Shown: one piece after another, positions 43,664 to 52,156 of the stretch
Layout: each line of letters opens with the position of its first letter
Numbering within the stretch: position 1 is the stretch's first letter
Source of the DNA: an uncultured Pelagibacteraceae bacterium
GTDB taxonomy: Bacteria; Pseudomonadota; Alphaproteobacteria; Pelagibacterales; Pelagibacteraceae
Direction of reading: 5' to 3'
DNA length: 64,000 nt
NCBI GenBank assembly: GCA_902555435.1
Contig: CACDRL010000004.1
Span: forward strand, 1-64,000
The notes under the pieces: model-generated
Database searches by the model: none
What the model was told of the DNA's origin: nothing
The model's input: the letters and a program-made list of their open reading frames with translations, nothing else
Position numbers and translations under genes: made by a program

Positions 43664-44134
43664 ATGTCAACTTTTGTATATATGACTAGATGTGATGGAT
43701 GCGGTCACTGCGTAGATATTTGTCCATCAGATATAATGCACATTGATGAAAATATTAGACGTGCAAAAAATATAGAACCAAATTTTTGTTGGGAATGTTA
43801 TTCATGTGTAAAAGCATGCCCAAATCATGCGATTGACGTAAGAGGTTATGCAGATTTTGCTCCAATGGGACATAGCGTTAGAGTAAGACGTGAAGAAGAA
43901 AAAGGAACTATTTCTTGGAAAATTAAATTTAGAAATGGAACAACAAAAGACTTTGTTTCACCAATAACAACAAAACCATGGGGAAAATTTATTCCTAAAC
44001 TTGCAGATGGTGAAAAAATTAAACAAGGAGAATTAAATTCACAAAGATTATACACCGAACCTGAAGGATTAAATATCGATGGTGAACTTCCTGCAGTTCC
44101 AAAAGAATCTTTTAAAAAAGGAGTTTATTACTAA
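43664..44134 (+). CDS. aprB: Adenylylsulfate reductase beta subunit (AprB)
   Basis: A 156-aa ferredoxin-type protein with two [4Fe-4S] motifs: CDGCGHCVDICP and CWECYSCVKACP, each with the paired Cys spacing. The C-terminal tail wraps the alpha subunit in known structures. It carries electrons from AprA to AprM. It overlaps aprA by 1 bp (TAATG). Confidence 0.95.
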   Translation: MSTFVYMTRCDGCGHCVDICPSDIMHIDENIRRAKNIEPNFCWECYSCVKACPNHAIDVRGYADFAPMGHSVRVRREEEKGTISWKIKFRNGTTKDFVSPITTKPWGKFIPKLADGEKIKQGELNSQRLYTEPEGLNIDGELPAVPKESFKKGVYY

Positions 44135-45993
44135 TGGCTAAGCACAAAACTCATTACGAAGACTGCGATGTATTAGTTGTTGGTGGGGGTATGGCTGGTA
44201 CTGGTGCAACTTTCGAAGCGAGACACTGGGGCAGAGATATGAAAATTGTTTGTGTTGAAAAAGCAAACATTGATAGAAGTGGGGCAGTAGCTCAAGGTCT
44301 TTACGCAATTAACTGTTACATGGGTATGCAGTGGGGTGAAAATCAACCTGAAGATCACGTCAGATACGCACGAAATGATTTGATGGGAATGGTTAGAGAA
44401 GATTTAGGATATGACATGGCTCGTCATGTAGACTCAACTGTTCATATGTTTGACGAATGGGGTCTTCCTATGATGAAAAATGAAGAGACCGGAAGATATT
44501 TAAGAGAAGGCAAGTGGCAGATAATGATCCACGGTGAAAGCTATAAGCCAATTGTTGCAGAAGCAGCAAAAAAATCTGCAGACAAAATTTATAATAGAAT
44601 TATGATCACTCATCTTTTAATGGATGAGGCTCAAGAGAATAGAGTGGGTGGAGCTGTTGGGTTTAATATGAGAACAGGCGATTTCCATGTATTTAGAGCA
44701 AAGGCTGTAATTGTTGCAGCAGGAGGAGCTTCACATATATTTAAGCCTAGAGCTGTTGGGGAAGGTATGGGAAGAACTTGGTATGCTCCTTGGAGTAATG
44801 GTTCAGCATATGCATTACCAATTGCAGCTGGTGCTAAAATGACTCAAATGGAAAATAGAATTGTGTTATGTAGATTTAAAGATGGATATGGACCTGTTGG
44901 AGCGTATTTTCTACATTTAAAAACATATACACAAAATGCAAACGGTGAAAACTACGAGAAGAAATGGTATGATCAGACTAAAGAATTAGTAGGTGAATAT
45001 ATAGATCACCATCCAACACCTACGTGTTTAAGAAATCATGCTTTTATTCAAGAAACAATGGCAGGTGGCGGACCAATCCATATGGTTACTACTGAGGCTT
45101 TTCAAGACCCGCATTTAGAAACTGTTGGTTGGGAAAACTTTTTAGGAATGACAGTAGGTCAAGCTGTTGTTTGGGCATCTCAAAATATTGACCCAAAGTA
45201 TACAAATCCTGAATTAACAACTTCAGAACCTTACGTAATGGGTTCTCATGCTACTTGTTCAGGAGCTTGGGTAAGTGGACCAGAGGACTTGTCTCCACCA
45301 GAGTACTTCTGGGGCTATAACAGAATGCTAACAATTGATGGACTATTTGGAGCAGGTGATACTGTAGGAGGAAGCGCTCACAAATTTTCTTCAGGCTCAT
45401 TTACTGAAGGCAGATTAGCAGCAAAAGCAGCTGTAAAGTATATTGAAGACAAAAAAGCTGAGGGTTTAAAAGTATCAGATAAACAATGTGAAGATTTCAA
45501 AGTTAAAGTTTACAAACCCTTAGAAAACTACACAGTTGCACAAAATGAGATTACTGGAGGAACTGTATCTCCAAGCTATATTTCACCTATTCAAGGCTTA
45601 CAGCGTTTACAAAGAATAATGGATGAATATGTTGGTGGAATAGCAACAAATTACATGACTAATGCCAATATGTTAAAAAGAGGATTAGAGTTGTTAGCTT
45701 GGCTTGAGGAAGATCTTGAAAATGTTGGGGCTGAGGATTATCACCAGCTTATGAGAGCGTGGGAACTTAAACATAGAGCTCTAACTTCTCAATGTGTAAC
45801 AGAGCACACTATGTTTAGACAAGAAACTAGATGGCCAGGATACTATTACAGAGGTGATCACATGAAACTTGATGACGATAATTGGCATTGCTTAACAGTT
45901 TCTAGAAGAGATCCAAAAACTGGTAAATTTAGTATGGAGAAAGTTCCTGTCTACCACATAGTGGATGAGAACGAGAAGAAAAAAGCTTCGTAG
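44134..45993 (+). CDS. aprA: Adenylylsulfate reductase alpha subunit (AprA)
   Basis: The 619-aa FAD subunit. The N terminus has VLVVGGGMAGTGATFEA for FAD binding and EKANIDRSGAVAQGLYAIN; downstream are RHVDSTVHMFDEWGLPM and the catalytic AGDTVGGSAHKFSSGSFTEGRLAA. In SAR11 it is believed to run oxidatively, converting sulfite plus AMP to APS. That fits the sulfite-producing xsc and suyAB genes nearby. It does not say where APS goes: no ATP sulfurylase gene is in the window. Confidence 0.95.
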   Translation: MAKHKTHYEDCDVLVVGGGMAGTGATFEARHWGRDMKIVCVEKANIDRSGAVAQGLYAINCYMGMQWGENQPEDHVRYARNDLMGMVREDLGYDMARHVDSTVHMFDEWGLPMMKNEETGRYLREGKWQIMIHGESYKPIVAEAAKKSADKIYNRIMITHLLMDEAQENRVGGAVGFNMRTGDFHVFRAKAVIVAAGGASHIFKPRAVGEGMGRTWYAPWSNGSAYALPIAAGAKMTQMENRIVLCRFKDGYGPVGAYFLHLKTYTQNANGENYEKKWYDQTKELVGEYIDHHPTPTCLRNHAFIQETMAGGGPIHMVTTEAFQDPHLETVGWENFLGMTVGQAVVWASQNIDPKYTNPELTTSEPYVMGSHATCSGAWVSGPEDLSPPEYFWGYNRMLTIDGLFGAGDTVGGSAHKFSSGSFTEGRLAAKAAVKYIEDKKAEGLKVSDKQCEDFKVKVYKPLENYTVAQNEITGGTVSPSYISPIQGLQRLQRIMDEYVGGIATNYMTNANMLKRGLELLAWLEEDLENVGAEDYHQLMRAWELKHRALTSQCVTEHTMFRQETRWPGYYYRGDHMKLDDDNWHCLTVSRRDPKTGKFSMEKVPVYHIVDENEKKKAS

Positions 45994-46014
45994 TAAACAA
46001 TTTAATTAAATCAC

Positions 46015-46365
46015 ATGGATATTTTATCTAAAACAGATGATGAAATATATGAATTAGCCAAACCCATTTGGGATAATTTGGTTAAATCATCTAATCTCAA
46101 AGATTATGGTGGATTCACTAAAGATTTTTCCACTCAAATGCTTTTTGGTGCTAATGAAGTAGAGCTTGGTAAGCAGTGGGCCAATAACAAGCTTATTACT
46201 AATCTTAAAGAGACTTTCGAACCATTTGGATGTCTTAGAAGAGGAGATCATATAACCGTTCTAATTAAACAGACAAATAAAGAGATCCCAGGAGAGTTCC
46301 TTGGAAGATTGGTTTTAGGAGTTGAGGACGATACAATTAAAGTTTTTGGGGCCACCATCTATTAG
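46015..46365 (+). CDS. Conserved-looking hypothetical protein next to aprA
   Basis: A 116-aa soluble protein I do not recognise. The N-terminal half is helical (DDEIYELAKPIWDNLVKSSNLKDYGGFTKDFSTQM), the C-terminal half is beta-rich and ends GEFLGRLVLGVEDDTIKVFGATIY, with one Cys in EPFGCLRRGD. It starts 21 bp after aprA with no terminator between, so it shares the apr transcript. It is not DsrC, lacking the C-terminal cysteine arm. A role with APS reductase or a cofactor is only inferred from place. Confidence 0.65.
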   Translation: MDILSKTDDEIYELAKPIWDNLVKSSNLKDYGGFTKDFSTQMLFGANEVELGKQWANNKLITNLKETFEPFGCLRRGDHITVLIKQTNKEIPGEFLGRLVLGVEDDTIKVFGATIY

Positions 46366-46397
46366 GTAAAAAAAATTGCTTGATAATAAATAATTGT

Positions 46398-46425
46398 TTG
46401 ACAAATTTCGTTGTGGGTGTAATGA
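46398..46425 (+). promoter_or_regulatory. Predicted promoter before the TSUP gene
   Basis: TTGACA (46398-46403), 16-bp spacer, TAATGA (46420-46425). The expected transcription start is about 46432, close to an in-frame ATG at 46434. It would drive the small ORF and the sulfite/sulfate exporter apart from the apr genes. Confidence 0.45.
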
Positions 46426-46568
46426 CGGATTTAATGTTACTTTCTAACGTAAAAATTATAAACAAACTCTCAAATTTTAAAACTACATTTATTAAGACAG
46501 GAATTATAGCTAGCTTAACAGCTTACTGGGGAGTGATTTTAGTTGGAACTTTTATCACTTTTAACTAA
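46422..46568 (+). CDS. Small membrane protein between apr genes and TSUP exporter
   Basis: The 3' part of the ORF-track frame, from ATG 46422 (48 aa) or ATG 46434 (44 aa). It encodes MTDLMLLSNVKIINKLSNFKTTFIKTGIIASLTAYWGVILVGTFITFN, with one membrane helix (about residues 27-45). It sits in a 232-bp gap otherwise explained only by a promoter. The weak evidence is position, a helix and SAR11-like codon use. No family is recognised. Confidence 0.45.
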   Translation: MTDLMLLSNVKIINKLSNFKTTFIKTGIIASLTAYWGVILVGTFITFN

Positions 46569-46597
46569 GTTGTTTTTTAACAACCTTTAAATTTTTT

Positions 46598-47677
46598 ATG
46601 GAAGTATTTTTACCGATAGCTCAAGTTTTTGTTAACCCTATCGAGATACTTTTATTAAGTGCTATTGTTGGAGTGCTTTCAGGTTTATTTGGTGTTGGTG
46701 GTGGTTTTTTAATGACACCTTTTCTAATTTTTTTAGGAATACCTCCTGCATATGCAGTTGCAAATGAAGCAAATAATATTTTAGCTACTTCAGTTTCTGG
46801 ATCTACGACACATTATTTAAAAAATACTTTGGATTATAAAATGGGTTCAATGATTGTGATTGGAGGTGTAATTGGAACTTCTTTAGGAATTTATACATTT
46901 ACATATTTTAAAGGTATTGGAAAAATTGATACAGTTATCTCTCTGGCTTATATGTATATATTAGCAATAATTGGAACTTTAATGCTTGTCGAAAGTTTGG
47001 GTGAAATAGATAAAGCAAAAAGAAACGTTACTGTTAAAAAAAAATTACATGTTCATTATTGGATACATGGTCTTCCATTAAGAATGAGGTTTCCAAAATC
47101 TAAATTATATGAGAGTATTTTTACTCCAATTATAATTGGTCTATTAGTTGGTTTTATCGCAGCCATCATGGGAATAGGAGGTGCGTTTATTTTAGTTCCA
47201 GCAATGATTTATATAATTAAAATGCCCACTAAATTAGTTCCTGGTACATCTTTGTTTGTAACAATATTTGTAAGTGTGGTTGTTACTTTTCTTCATTCTT
47301 TTAATTATGGATCTATAGATTTATTACTAGTTCTTATGTTGGTTGTAGGATCTATTATAGGAGTTCAGGTCGGGCAAAAATTAGGAGAAAGAATCGATAG
47401 TTCTGGTTTAAGAGCTTTATTAGCAATTTTATTACTGATAGTGGGTATAGCGATAGCATACGATACTTTTTTTGCAGAAAAAATTATAAATGGAGCAGTT
47501 AAAGCAACTAGTTCAGATTTAAATTTCTTTTCTCAATTTATAGTTGATTTTTCTAAAGAGATGCCATTCTTTTATGGACTATTTACAATTATGTTTGCAA
47601 TTATTTTAGGTGTTGGAGCAGCATTTATAAGAAGATTTATCTCAAACTTTAGAAAAAAATTATTAGTTAAATCTTAA
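46598..47677 (+). CDS. TSUP (TauE/SafE) family permease, probable sulfite/sulfonate exporter
   Basis: A 359-aa membrane protein with two TSUP repeats: GVLSGLFGVGGGFLMTPFLIFLGIPPAYAVANEANNILATS and GFIAAIMGIGGAFILVPAMIYIIKMPTKLVPGTSLFVT. A roughly 60-aa cytoplasmic segment joins the halves (KAKRNVTVKKKLHVHYWIHGL). This longer form, next to sulfonate genes, resembles TauE/TauZ-type exporters that remove sulfite or sulfoacetate. Its promoter may lie within the upstream gap. Confidence 0.85.
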   Translation: MEVFLPIAQVFVNPIEILLLSAIVGVLSGLFGVGGGFLMTPFLIFLGIPPAYAVANEANNILATSVSGSTTHYLKNTLDYKMGSMIVIGGVIGTSLGIYTFTYFKGIGKIDTVISLAYMYILAIIGTLMLVESLGEIDKAKRNVTVKKKLHVHYWIHGLPLRMRFPKSKLYESIFTPIIIGLLVGFIAAIMGIGGAFILVPAMIYIIKMPTKLVPGTSLFVTIFVSVVVTFLHSFNYGSIDLLLVLMLVVGSIIGVQVGQKLGERIDSSGLRALLAILLLIVGIAIAYDTFFAEKIINGAVKATSSDLNFFSQFIVDFSKEMPFFYGLFTIMFAIILGVGAAFIRRFISNFRKKLLVKS

Positions 47678-48747
47678 TTAAAAAAATTTAAATATAATTC
47701 TATAGTTGTAATACTAACCAATCCTACAGTTGCCATACCCACAAAACCAACAACAAAAGGTTTATATCCCATATTTTTTATATCTCTTAAATTTGTAGAC
47801 ATACCAATTGCTGCCATTGCCATTGTTAGAAATATTTTTGATAAAGATTTAATTCCATCTACAGTGCCAAGCCAAATTTCACTGTTGTTTGAAATAAACA
47901 GTTGATCACCAACATTTCGAATAATAATCATTGCAACAAAACCTATTACAAAATATGGAAAAATATCAATTATAGAGTATTTTTTTTCTTTAGATTGGCC
48001 TCTGTTATAAAGATATGCAAAAAGAGGTATCATAATAATCAAAAAAGTATTTCTTATTAGTTTAGTAACTGTTGCAACATTTAATGTTTCTGGGCTATTG
48101 AATTGCTGATCGTAGATCAATCCAGCAGCTGCTACTTGAGCAGTCTCATGTATAGAAGTACCTAAAAACAAACCAATTAAAAGTGGTTCACCATTAAAAT
48201 AAAGATTTGCAAAATATGGGTAAATCAACATTGAAAGAATTCCAAACAAAGTGATGTTTGCAATTGCATAAGATATCTCATTTTTTTTGGCACCGATAAC
48301 AGGAGCGGTCGCCATGATGGCAGTTGTTCCGCATACTGTACTTCCTATAGAAATTAGATAGGCCATATTTCTGGGAATCTTTAATTTATTTATTAAAAGT
48401 TTAATGACTACTAATACACTTACGATACAAATTACTATTAAAGGAATAGCAATTGCTCCAAATTCAAGAAACTCAAAAGGTTTTAATTGAATACCTAGGC
48501 AAATTATTCCAAGTTTTAAAATATTTTTTTGGGTAAAATCTAAACCTATTGTAAAACTTTCTCTTATTTTAAAAATATTTCCAAAGAACATTCCCAAAAG
48601 GATTGCTATCATTGCAGTGGATATAGGACTTTTCTCATATCCTAATAACTCGGTACCTATAATATTATTAAAACCTTGCGATAGAGTGTAAAGAACGAAT
48701 GCAAGTATAATACCAGGTAAAAGTACCAGGTACTTATTTTTATCCAT
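47674..48747 (-). CDS. Putative sulfate/anion exporter (YeiH/UPF0324 family)
   Basis: A 357-aa protein of about ten helices. LLGYEKSPISTAMIAILLGMFFG, ISIGSTVCGTTAIMATAPVIGAKKNE and LGTSIHETAQVAAAG are the family hallmarks. Homologs next to sulfonate genes are proposed to export sulfate or sulfite. It lies 17 bp downstream of suyB on the same strand, so it likely serves sulfolactate breakdown. It converges with the TSUP gene by a 4-bp overlap. Confidence 0.85.
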   Translation of the reverse strand: MDKNKYLVLLPGIILAFVLYTLSQGFNNIIGTELLGYEKSPISTAMIAILLGMFFGNIFKIRESFTIGLDFTQKNILKLGIICLGIQLKPFEFLEFGAIAIPLIVICIVSVLVVIKLLINKLKIPRNMAYLISIGSTVCGTTAIMATAPVIGAKKNEISYAIANITLFGILSMLIYPYFANLYFNGEPLLIGLFLGTSIHETAQVAAAGLIYDQQFNSPETLNVATVTKLIRNTFLIIMIPLFAYLYNRGQSKEKKYSIIDIFPYFVIGFVAMIIIRNVGDQLFISNNSEIWLGTVDGIKSLSKIFLTMAMAAIGMSTNLRDIKNMGYKPFVVGFVGMATVGLVSITTIELYLNFFN

Positions 48748-48763
48748 AATTAGTGTTTTTTAA

Positions 48764-49930
48764 TCAAGCACTTCTGTAAAGCTTAGTCATTACAAATTCT
48801 CTATGACCTAAAGCTTCTGCACAAGTTAATCTTCCGTTAGCAACTCTTAAAGTTGTTTTAATTAGCTCATCACCTGCTTGTGATAAATTCATTTCTCTTG
48901 ATAAAATTTTAGAAACATCACAGTCAATATGTTCACCCATGCCTTTAACAGTAAGTGGGTTTGCAGTTAATTTAACAACTGGTTCAATTGGATTTCCTAC
49001 AATATTTCCTTGGCCTGTTGGAAACAAATGTATATTAAATCCTGCTGCTGCTTGAAGTGTTACACATTCTGCAGCCGCAGAAGAAGTATCCATAAAATAT
49101 AAACCTTTTCCTTTAGTAGGCTCTTCAGCTGGTTCAAGTACATCAATAAATTTGCAATTTCCAATTTTTTGAAAATTTCCAAAGGCTTTTTCTTCAATTG
49201 TAGTCAATCCTCCAGCTATATTTCCAGCTGTTGGCTGACTTTCAGAAAGATCATCAGTTGCCTCTTTTAATATAAAATCATTATAAGAACTCCAAGTTTT
49301 CATAAACTTTTCAGAAGCTTCTTTTGTTGCACCTCTAGTTGCACAAACTTGTTCTGCACCAGTTAATTCAGATGTTTCACCAAAACATAAGTGAACTCCT
49401 AATGGTTCTAATTTATCCATTAAATTTCCAACAGTTGGGTTTGCAGCTAAACCAGATGTCGTATCAGACTCACCACATTTTACTGAAATCCAAAGGTCAC
49501 TCATTGGACACTCTTCTCTTTGTTTTTCTGAGGCCCACATTACAAATTCTTGTGCTTTTTTTGATGCTTTCATTGTAGTACCAATGTCACCAGTTCTTTC
49601 AATGTGGAAACCCTCAACAGGTTTTCCAGTTTTCGCAATTCCATCTACAATTTTTTTTGTCCATTTAGGCTCAATACCAATGACGATTACAGCTGCAACA
49701 TTTGGGTTACAGCCAGTTCCAATCATCGTTCTGAAGTGCAATTCTAAGTCTGCTCCAAATTGTAGTCTTCCATAAGAATGAGGTAGAGCTATAGTTCCTT
49801 TAATATTGTTTGCGACAGCTTCAGCACATGCGTTTGAAATATCATCTACTGGCAAAATTATTACATGATTTCTTGTTCCGGCTCTGCCGTTTTCTCTTTT
49901 GTAACCTAAAAAACTTTTTGGAATTTCCAT
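48764..49930 (-). CDS. suyB: (2R)-sulfolactate sulfo-lyase beta subunit (SuyB)
   Basis: A UxaA-family lyase of about 388 aa from the chosen start [30 protein letters not shown]. Conserved features are [27 protein letters not shown], the Cys in [17 protein letters not shown], and [31 protein letters not shown]. UxaA-type proteins also include altronate and galactarate dehydratases; assignment as SuyB rests on the split architecture with the SAF-domain subunit and on the neighbouring sulfur genes. It would split sulfolactate to pyruvate and sulfite. The ORF track's earlier start (49978) overlaps suyA; ATG 49930 leaves a 4-bp gap. Confidence 0.82.
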   Translation of the reverse strand: MEIPKSFLGYKRENGRAGTRNHVIILPVDDISNACAEAVANNIKGTIALPHSYGRLQFGADLELHFRTMIGTGCNPNVAAVIVIGIEPKWTKKIVDGIAKTGKPVEGFHIERTGDIGTTMKASKKAQEFVMWASEKQREECPMSDLWISVKCGESDTTSGLAANPTVGNLMDKLEPLGVHLCFGETSELTGAEQVCATRGATKEASEKFMKTWSSYNDFILKEATDDLSESQPTAGNIAGGLTTIEEKAFGNFQKIGNCKFIDVLEPAEEPTKGKGLYFMDTSSAAAECVTLQAAAGFNIHLFPTGQGNIVGNPIEPVVKLTANPLTVKGMGEHIDCDVSKILSREMNLSQAGDELIKTTLRVANGRLTCAEALGHREFVMTKLYRSA

Positions 49931-49934
49931 AAAA

Positions 49935-50219
49935 CTACCATTTCTTTGTTTTAACATTGTGAACATGAACATGTTCACCTTTTTTAATTGATTTAACTAC
50001 TTTACCAATATCGTGACCATATTTAAGAATTGTATCTCCTTCATTAAGGTCAACCATAGCTATTTTATGACCTAATGGGATTTCATCTAATGATTGAATA
50101 TTTGTTGAGCTGTCATCTTCCATTATCCAGCATGCACAGTCTTGTTTTGGAGTGATTTTTTCAATAACAACTACACCAACGTTGTCTTTTTTATCATGAA
50201 TAATTATATCTGTTGCCAT
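49935..50219 (-). CDS. suyA: (2R)-sulfolactate sulfo-lyase alpha subunit (SuyA)
   Basis: A 94-aa SAF-domain protein ([28 protein letters not shown]... [43 protein letters not shown]). The [18 protein letters not shown] core is the same as the N-terminal SAF domain of altronate dehydratase. Its separate coding and the SuyB gene right after it are typical of sulfolactate sulfo-lyase. It is divergent from xsc with a 113-bp shared control region. Confidence 0.83.
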   Translation of the reverse strand: MATDIIIHDKKDNVGVVVIEKITPKQDCACWIMEDDSSTNIQSLDEIPLGHKIAMVDLNEGDTILKYGHDIGKVVKSIKKGEHVHVHNVKTKKW

Positions 50220-50332
50220 ATCGTGTCGATTTGTTTGTTTGAAATTTGTAAATTCTTATATATTAATCGCAAAAATTAACAAACGAATTATAAAAAATTA
50301 ATAAATTTACACTTTAGAGAGGTTCTAGTTTT

Positions 50333-52117
50333 ATGACAAAAATGACAACAGAAGAAGCTTTTGTAAAAGTTTTACAAATGCATGGAATTGAGCACGCTTT
50401 TGGAATTATTGGTTCAGCGTTTATGCCAATTTCAGATATTTTCCCTGATGCAGGAATTACATTTTGGGATGTTGCTCATGAAACAAATGGTGGTTTAATT
50501 GCTGATGGTTACACTAGAGCTACTGGTAAAATGTCCATGGTCATTGCACAAAATGGACCAGGAATAACAGGACTAGTAACTCCTATTAAAACTGCATATT
50601 GGAACCATACTCCTCTATTGTTGGTAACACCACAAGCTGCAAACAAAACTATGGGCCAAGGTGGTTTTCAAGAAGTTGAACAAATGAACCTTTTTAAAGA
50701 TATGGTTTGTTATCAAGAAGAAGTTAGAGATCCATCAAGAATGGCAGAAGTTCTTAATCGAGTAATTGAAAAAGCTATAAGAGGTTCAGCTCCTGCACAA
50801 ATAAATGTTCCTAGAGATTATTGGTGCCAGGTTATTGATATTGATTTACCACCAATTGTAAGATTAGAAAGACAAGGTGGAGGTAACGATGCTGTTTCTA
50901 AAGCTGCTGATTTATTATCTAATGCAAAATTTCCAGTAATACTTTCAGGTGCTGGTGTTGTTATTGGTGGAGCTATTGATGCTACTAAAAATCTTGCTGA
51001 AAAATTAGACGCACCAGTATGTTCTGGTTATCAACATAACGATAGTTTTCCAGGAAGTCACCCACTAGCAGTAGGACCTTTAGGTTATAATGGTTCTAAA
51101 GCTGCAATGGAATTAATTTCAAAAGCAGATGTTGTTTTAGCACTAGGTACAAGACTAAATCCATTTTCAACTCTACCAGGATATGGAATTGATTATTGGC
51201 CGAAGAATGCAAACATTATTCAGGTAGATATTAATCCTGATAGAATTGGTTTGACTAAAAAAGTAACTGTTGGAATAAGTGGTGATGCAAAACTAGTTGC
51301 TGAGCAAATTTTAGCAAAACTATCTTCAAACGCAGGAGATACCGATAGACAAGCTAGAAAAGATTTAATTCATCAAACAAAATCAGCGTGGTTACAAAAA
51401 CTTTCAAGTTTAGATCACGAAGATGATGATGAAGGAACAGTTTGGAATAAAGAAGCTAGACAAAGAGATGCGGATAGAATGTCACCAAGACAAGCTTGGA
51501 GAGCAATTCAATCTGGTATGCCTGATGATGTAATTATTTCAAGTGATATTGGAAATAACTGTGCAATAGGAAATGCTTATCCTACTTTTGAAAAACCAAG
51601 AAAATATTTAGCTCCAGGTTTATTTGGACCTTGTGGTTACGGATTTCCATCTATACTAGGTGCTAAAATTGGTTGTCCTGATACTCCAGTGATTGGTTTT
51701 GCTGGTGACGGAGCTTTTGGTATCAGCATGAATGAAATGAGTTCATGTGCTAGGGAGGAATGGCCTGCAATTACTATGGTAATTTTTAGAAACTATCAAT
51801 GGGGAGCAGAGAAAAGAAATACTACTCTATGGTTTGATAATAATTTTGTTGGAACTGAGCTAGACCCTGAATTAAGTTATGCCAAAGTTGCTGATGCATG
51901 TGGCTTAAAAGGTGTAACTGTTAGAACAATGGAAGAAACAACAAATGCAATCAAGCAATCTTGTGAAGATCAAAAGAAAGGAATTACAACATTTATAGAA
52001 GTAATTCTAAACCAAGAGCTTGGAGAACCATTTAGAAGAGATGCGATGAAGAAACCGGTAAGAGTTGCTGGTATCAACAAAGCAGATATGAAGAAACAAC
52101 CTTCATTAAACTCTTAA
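50333..52117 (+). CDS. xsc: Sulfoacetaldehyde acetyltransferase (Xsc)
   Basis: A 594-aa ThDP enzyme that turns sulfoacetaldehyde and phosphate into acetyl phosphate and sulfite. Motifs: GIEHAFGIIGSAFMPISDIFPDAGITFWDVAHETNGGLIADGYTRATGK (catalytic Glu in the pyrimidine domain), APAQINVPRDYW, and the ThDP/Mg motif GFAGDGAFGISMNEMSSCAREEWPAITMVIFRNYQWGAEKRN. The GSAF and NYQWGAEKRN sequences distinguish Xsc from acetolactate synthase. Sulfoacetaldehyde would come from taurine, isethionate or DHPS. It is divergent from suyAB. Confidence 0.94.
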   Translation: MTKMTTEEAFVKVLQMHGIEHAFGIIGSAFMPISDIFPDAGITFWDVAHETNGGLIADGYTRATGKMSMVIAQNGPGITGLVTPIKTAYWNHTPLLLVTPQAANKTMGQGGFQEVEQMNLFKDMVCYQEEVRDPSRMAEVLNRVIEKAIRGSAPAQINVPRDYWCQVIDIDLPPIVRLERQGGGNDAVSKAADLLSNAKFPVILSGAGVVIGGAIDATKNLAEKLDAPVCSGYQHNDSFPGSHPLAVGPLGYNGSKAAMELISKADVVLALGTRLNPFSTLPGYGIDYWPKNANIIQVDINPDRIGLTKKVTVGISGDAKLVAEQILAKLSSNAGDTDRQARKDLIHQTKSAWLQKLSSLDHEDDDEGTVWNKEARQRDADRMSPRQAWRAIQSGMPDDVIISSDIGNNCAIGNAYPTFEKPRKYLAPGLFGPCGYGFPSILGAKIGCPDTPVIGFAGDGAFGISMNEMSSCAREEWPAITMVIFRNYQWGAEKRNTTLWFDNNFVGTELDPELSYAKVADACGLKGVTVRTMEETTNAIKQSCEDQKKGITTFIEVILNQELGEPFRRDAMKKPVRVAGINKADMKKQPSLNS

Positions 52118-52156
52118 AATCTTTTAAAAATTTATCAATTATCGTAAAGTCACTTC

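Noticed and set aside
49339-49775. Two plus-strand ORFs inside suyB
   Set aside because: Both are entirely antisense to a well-supported gene and have shadow-like composition.
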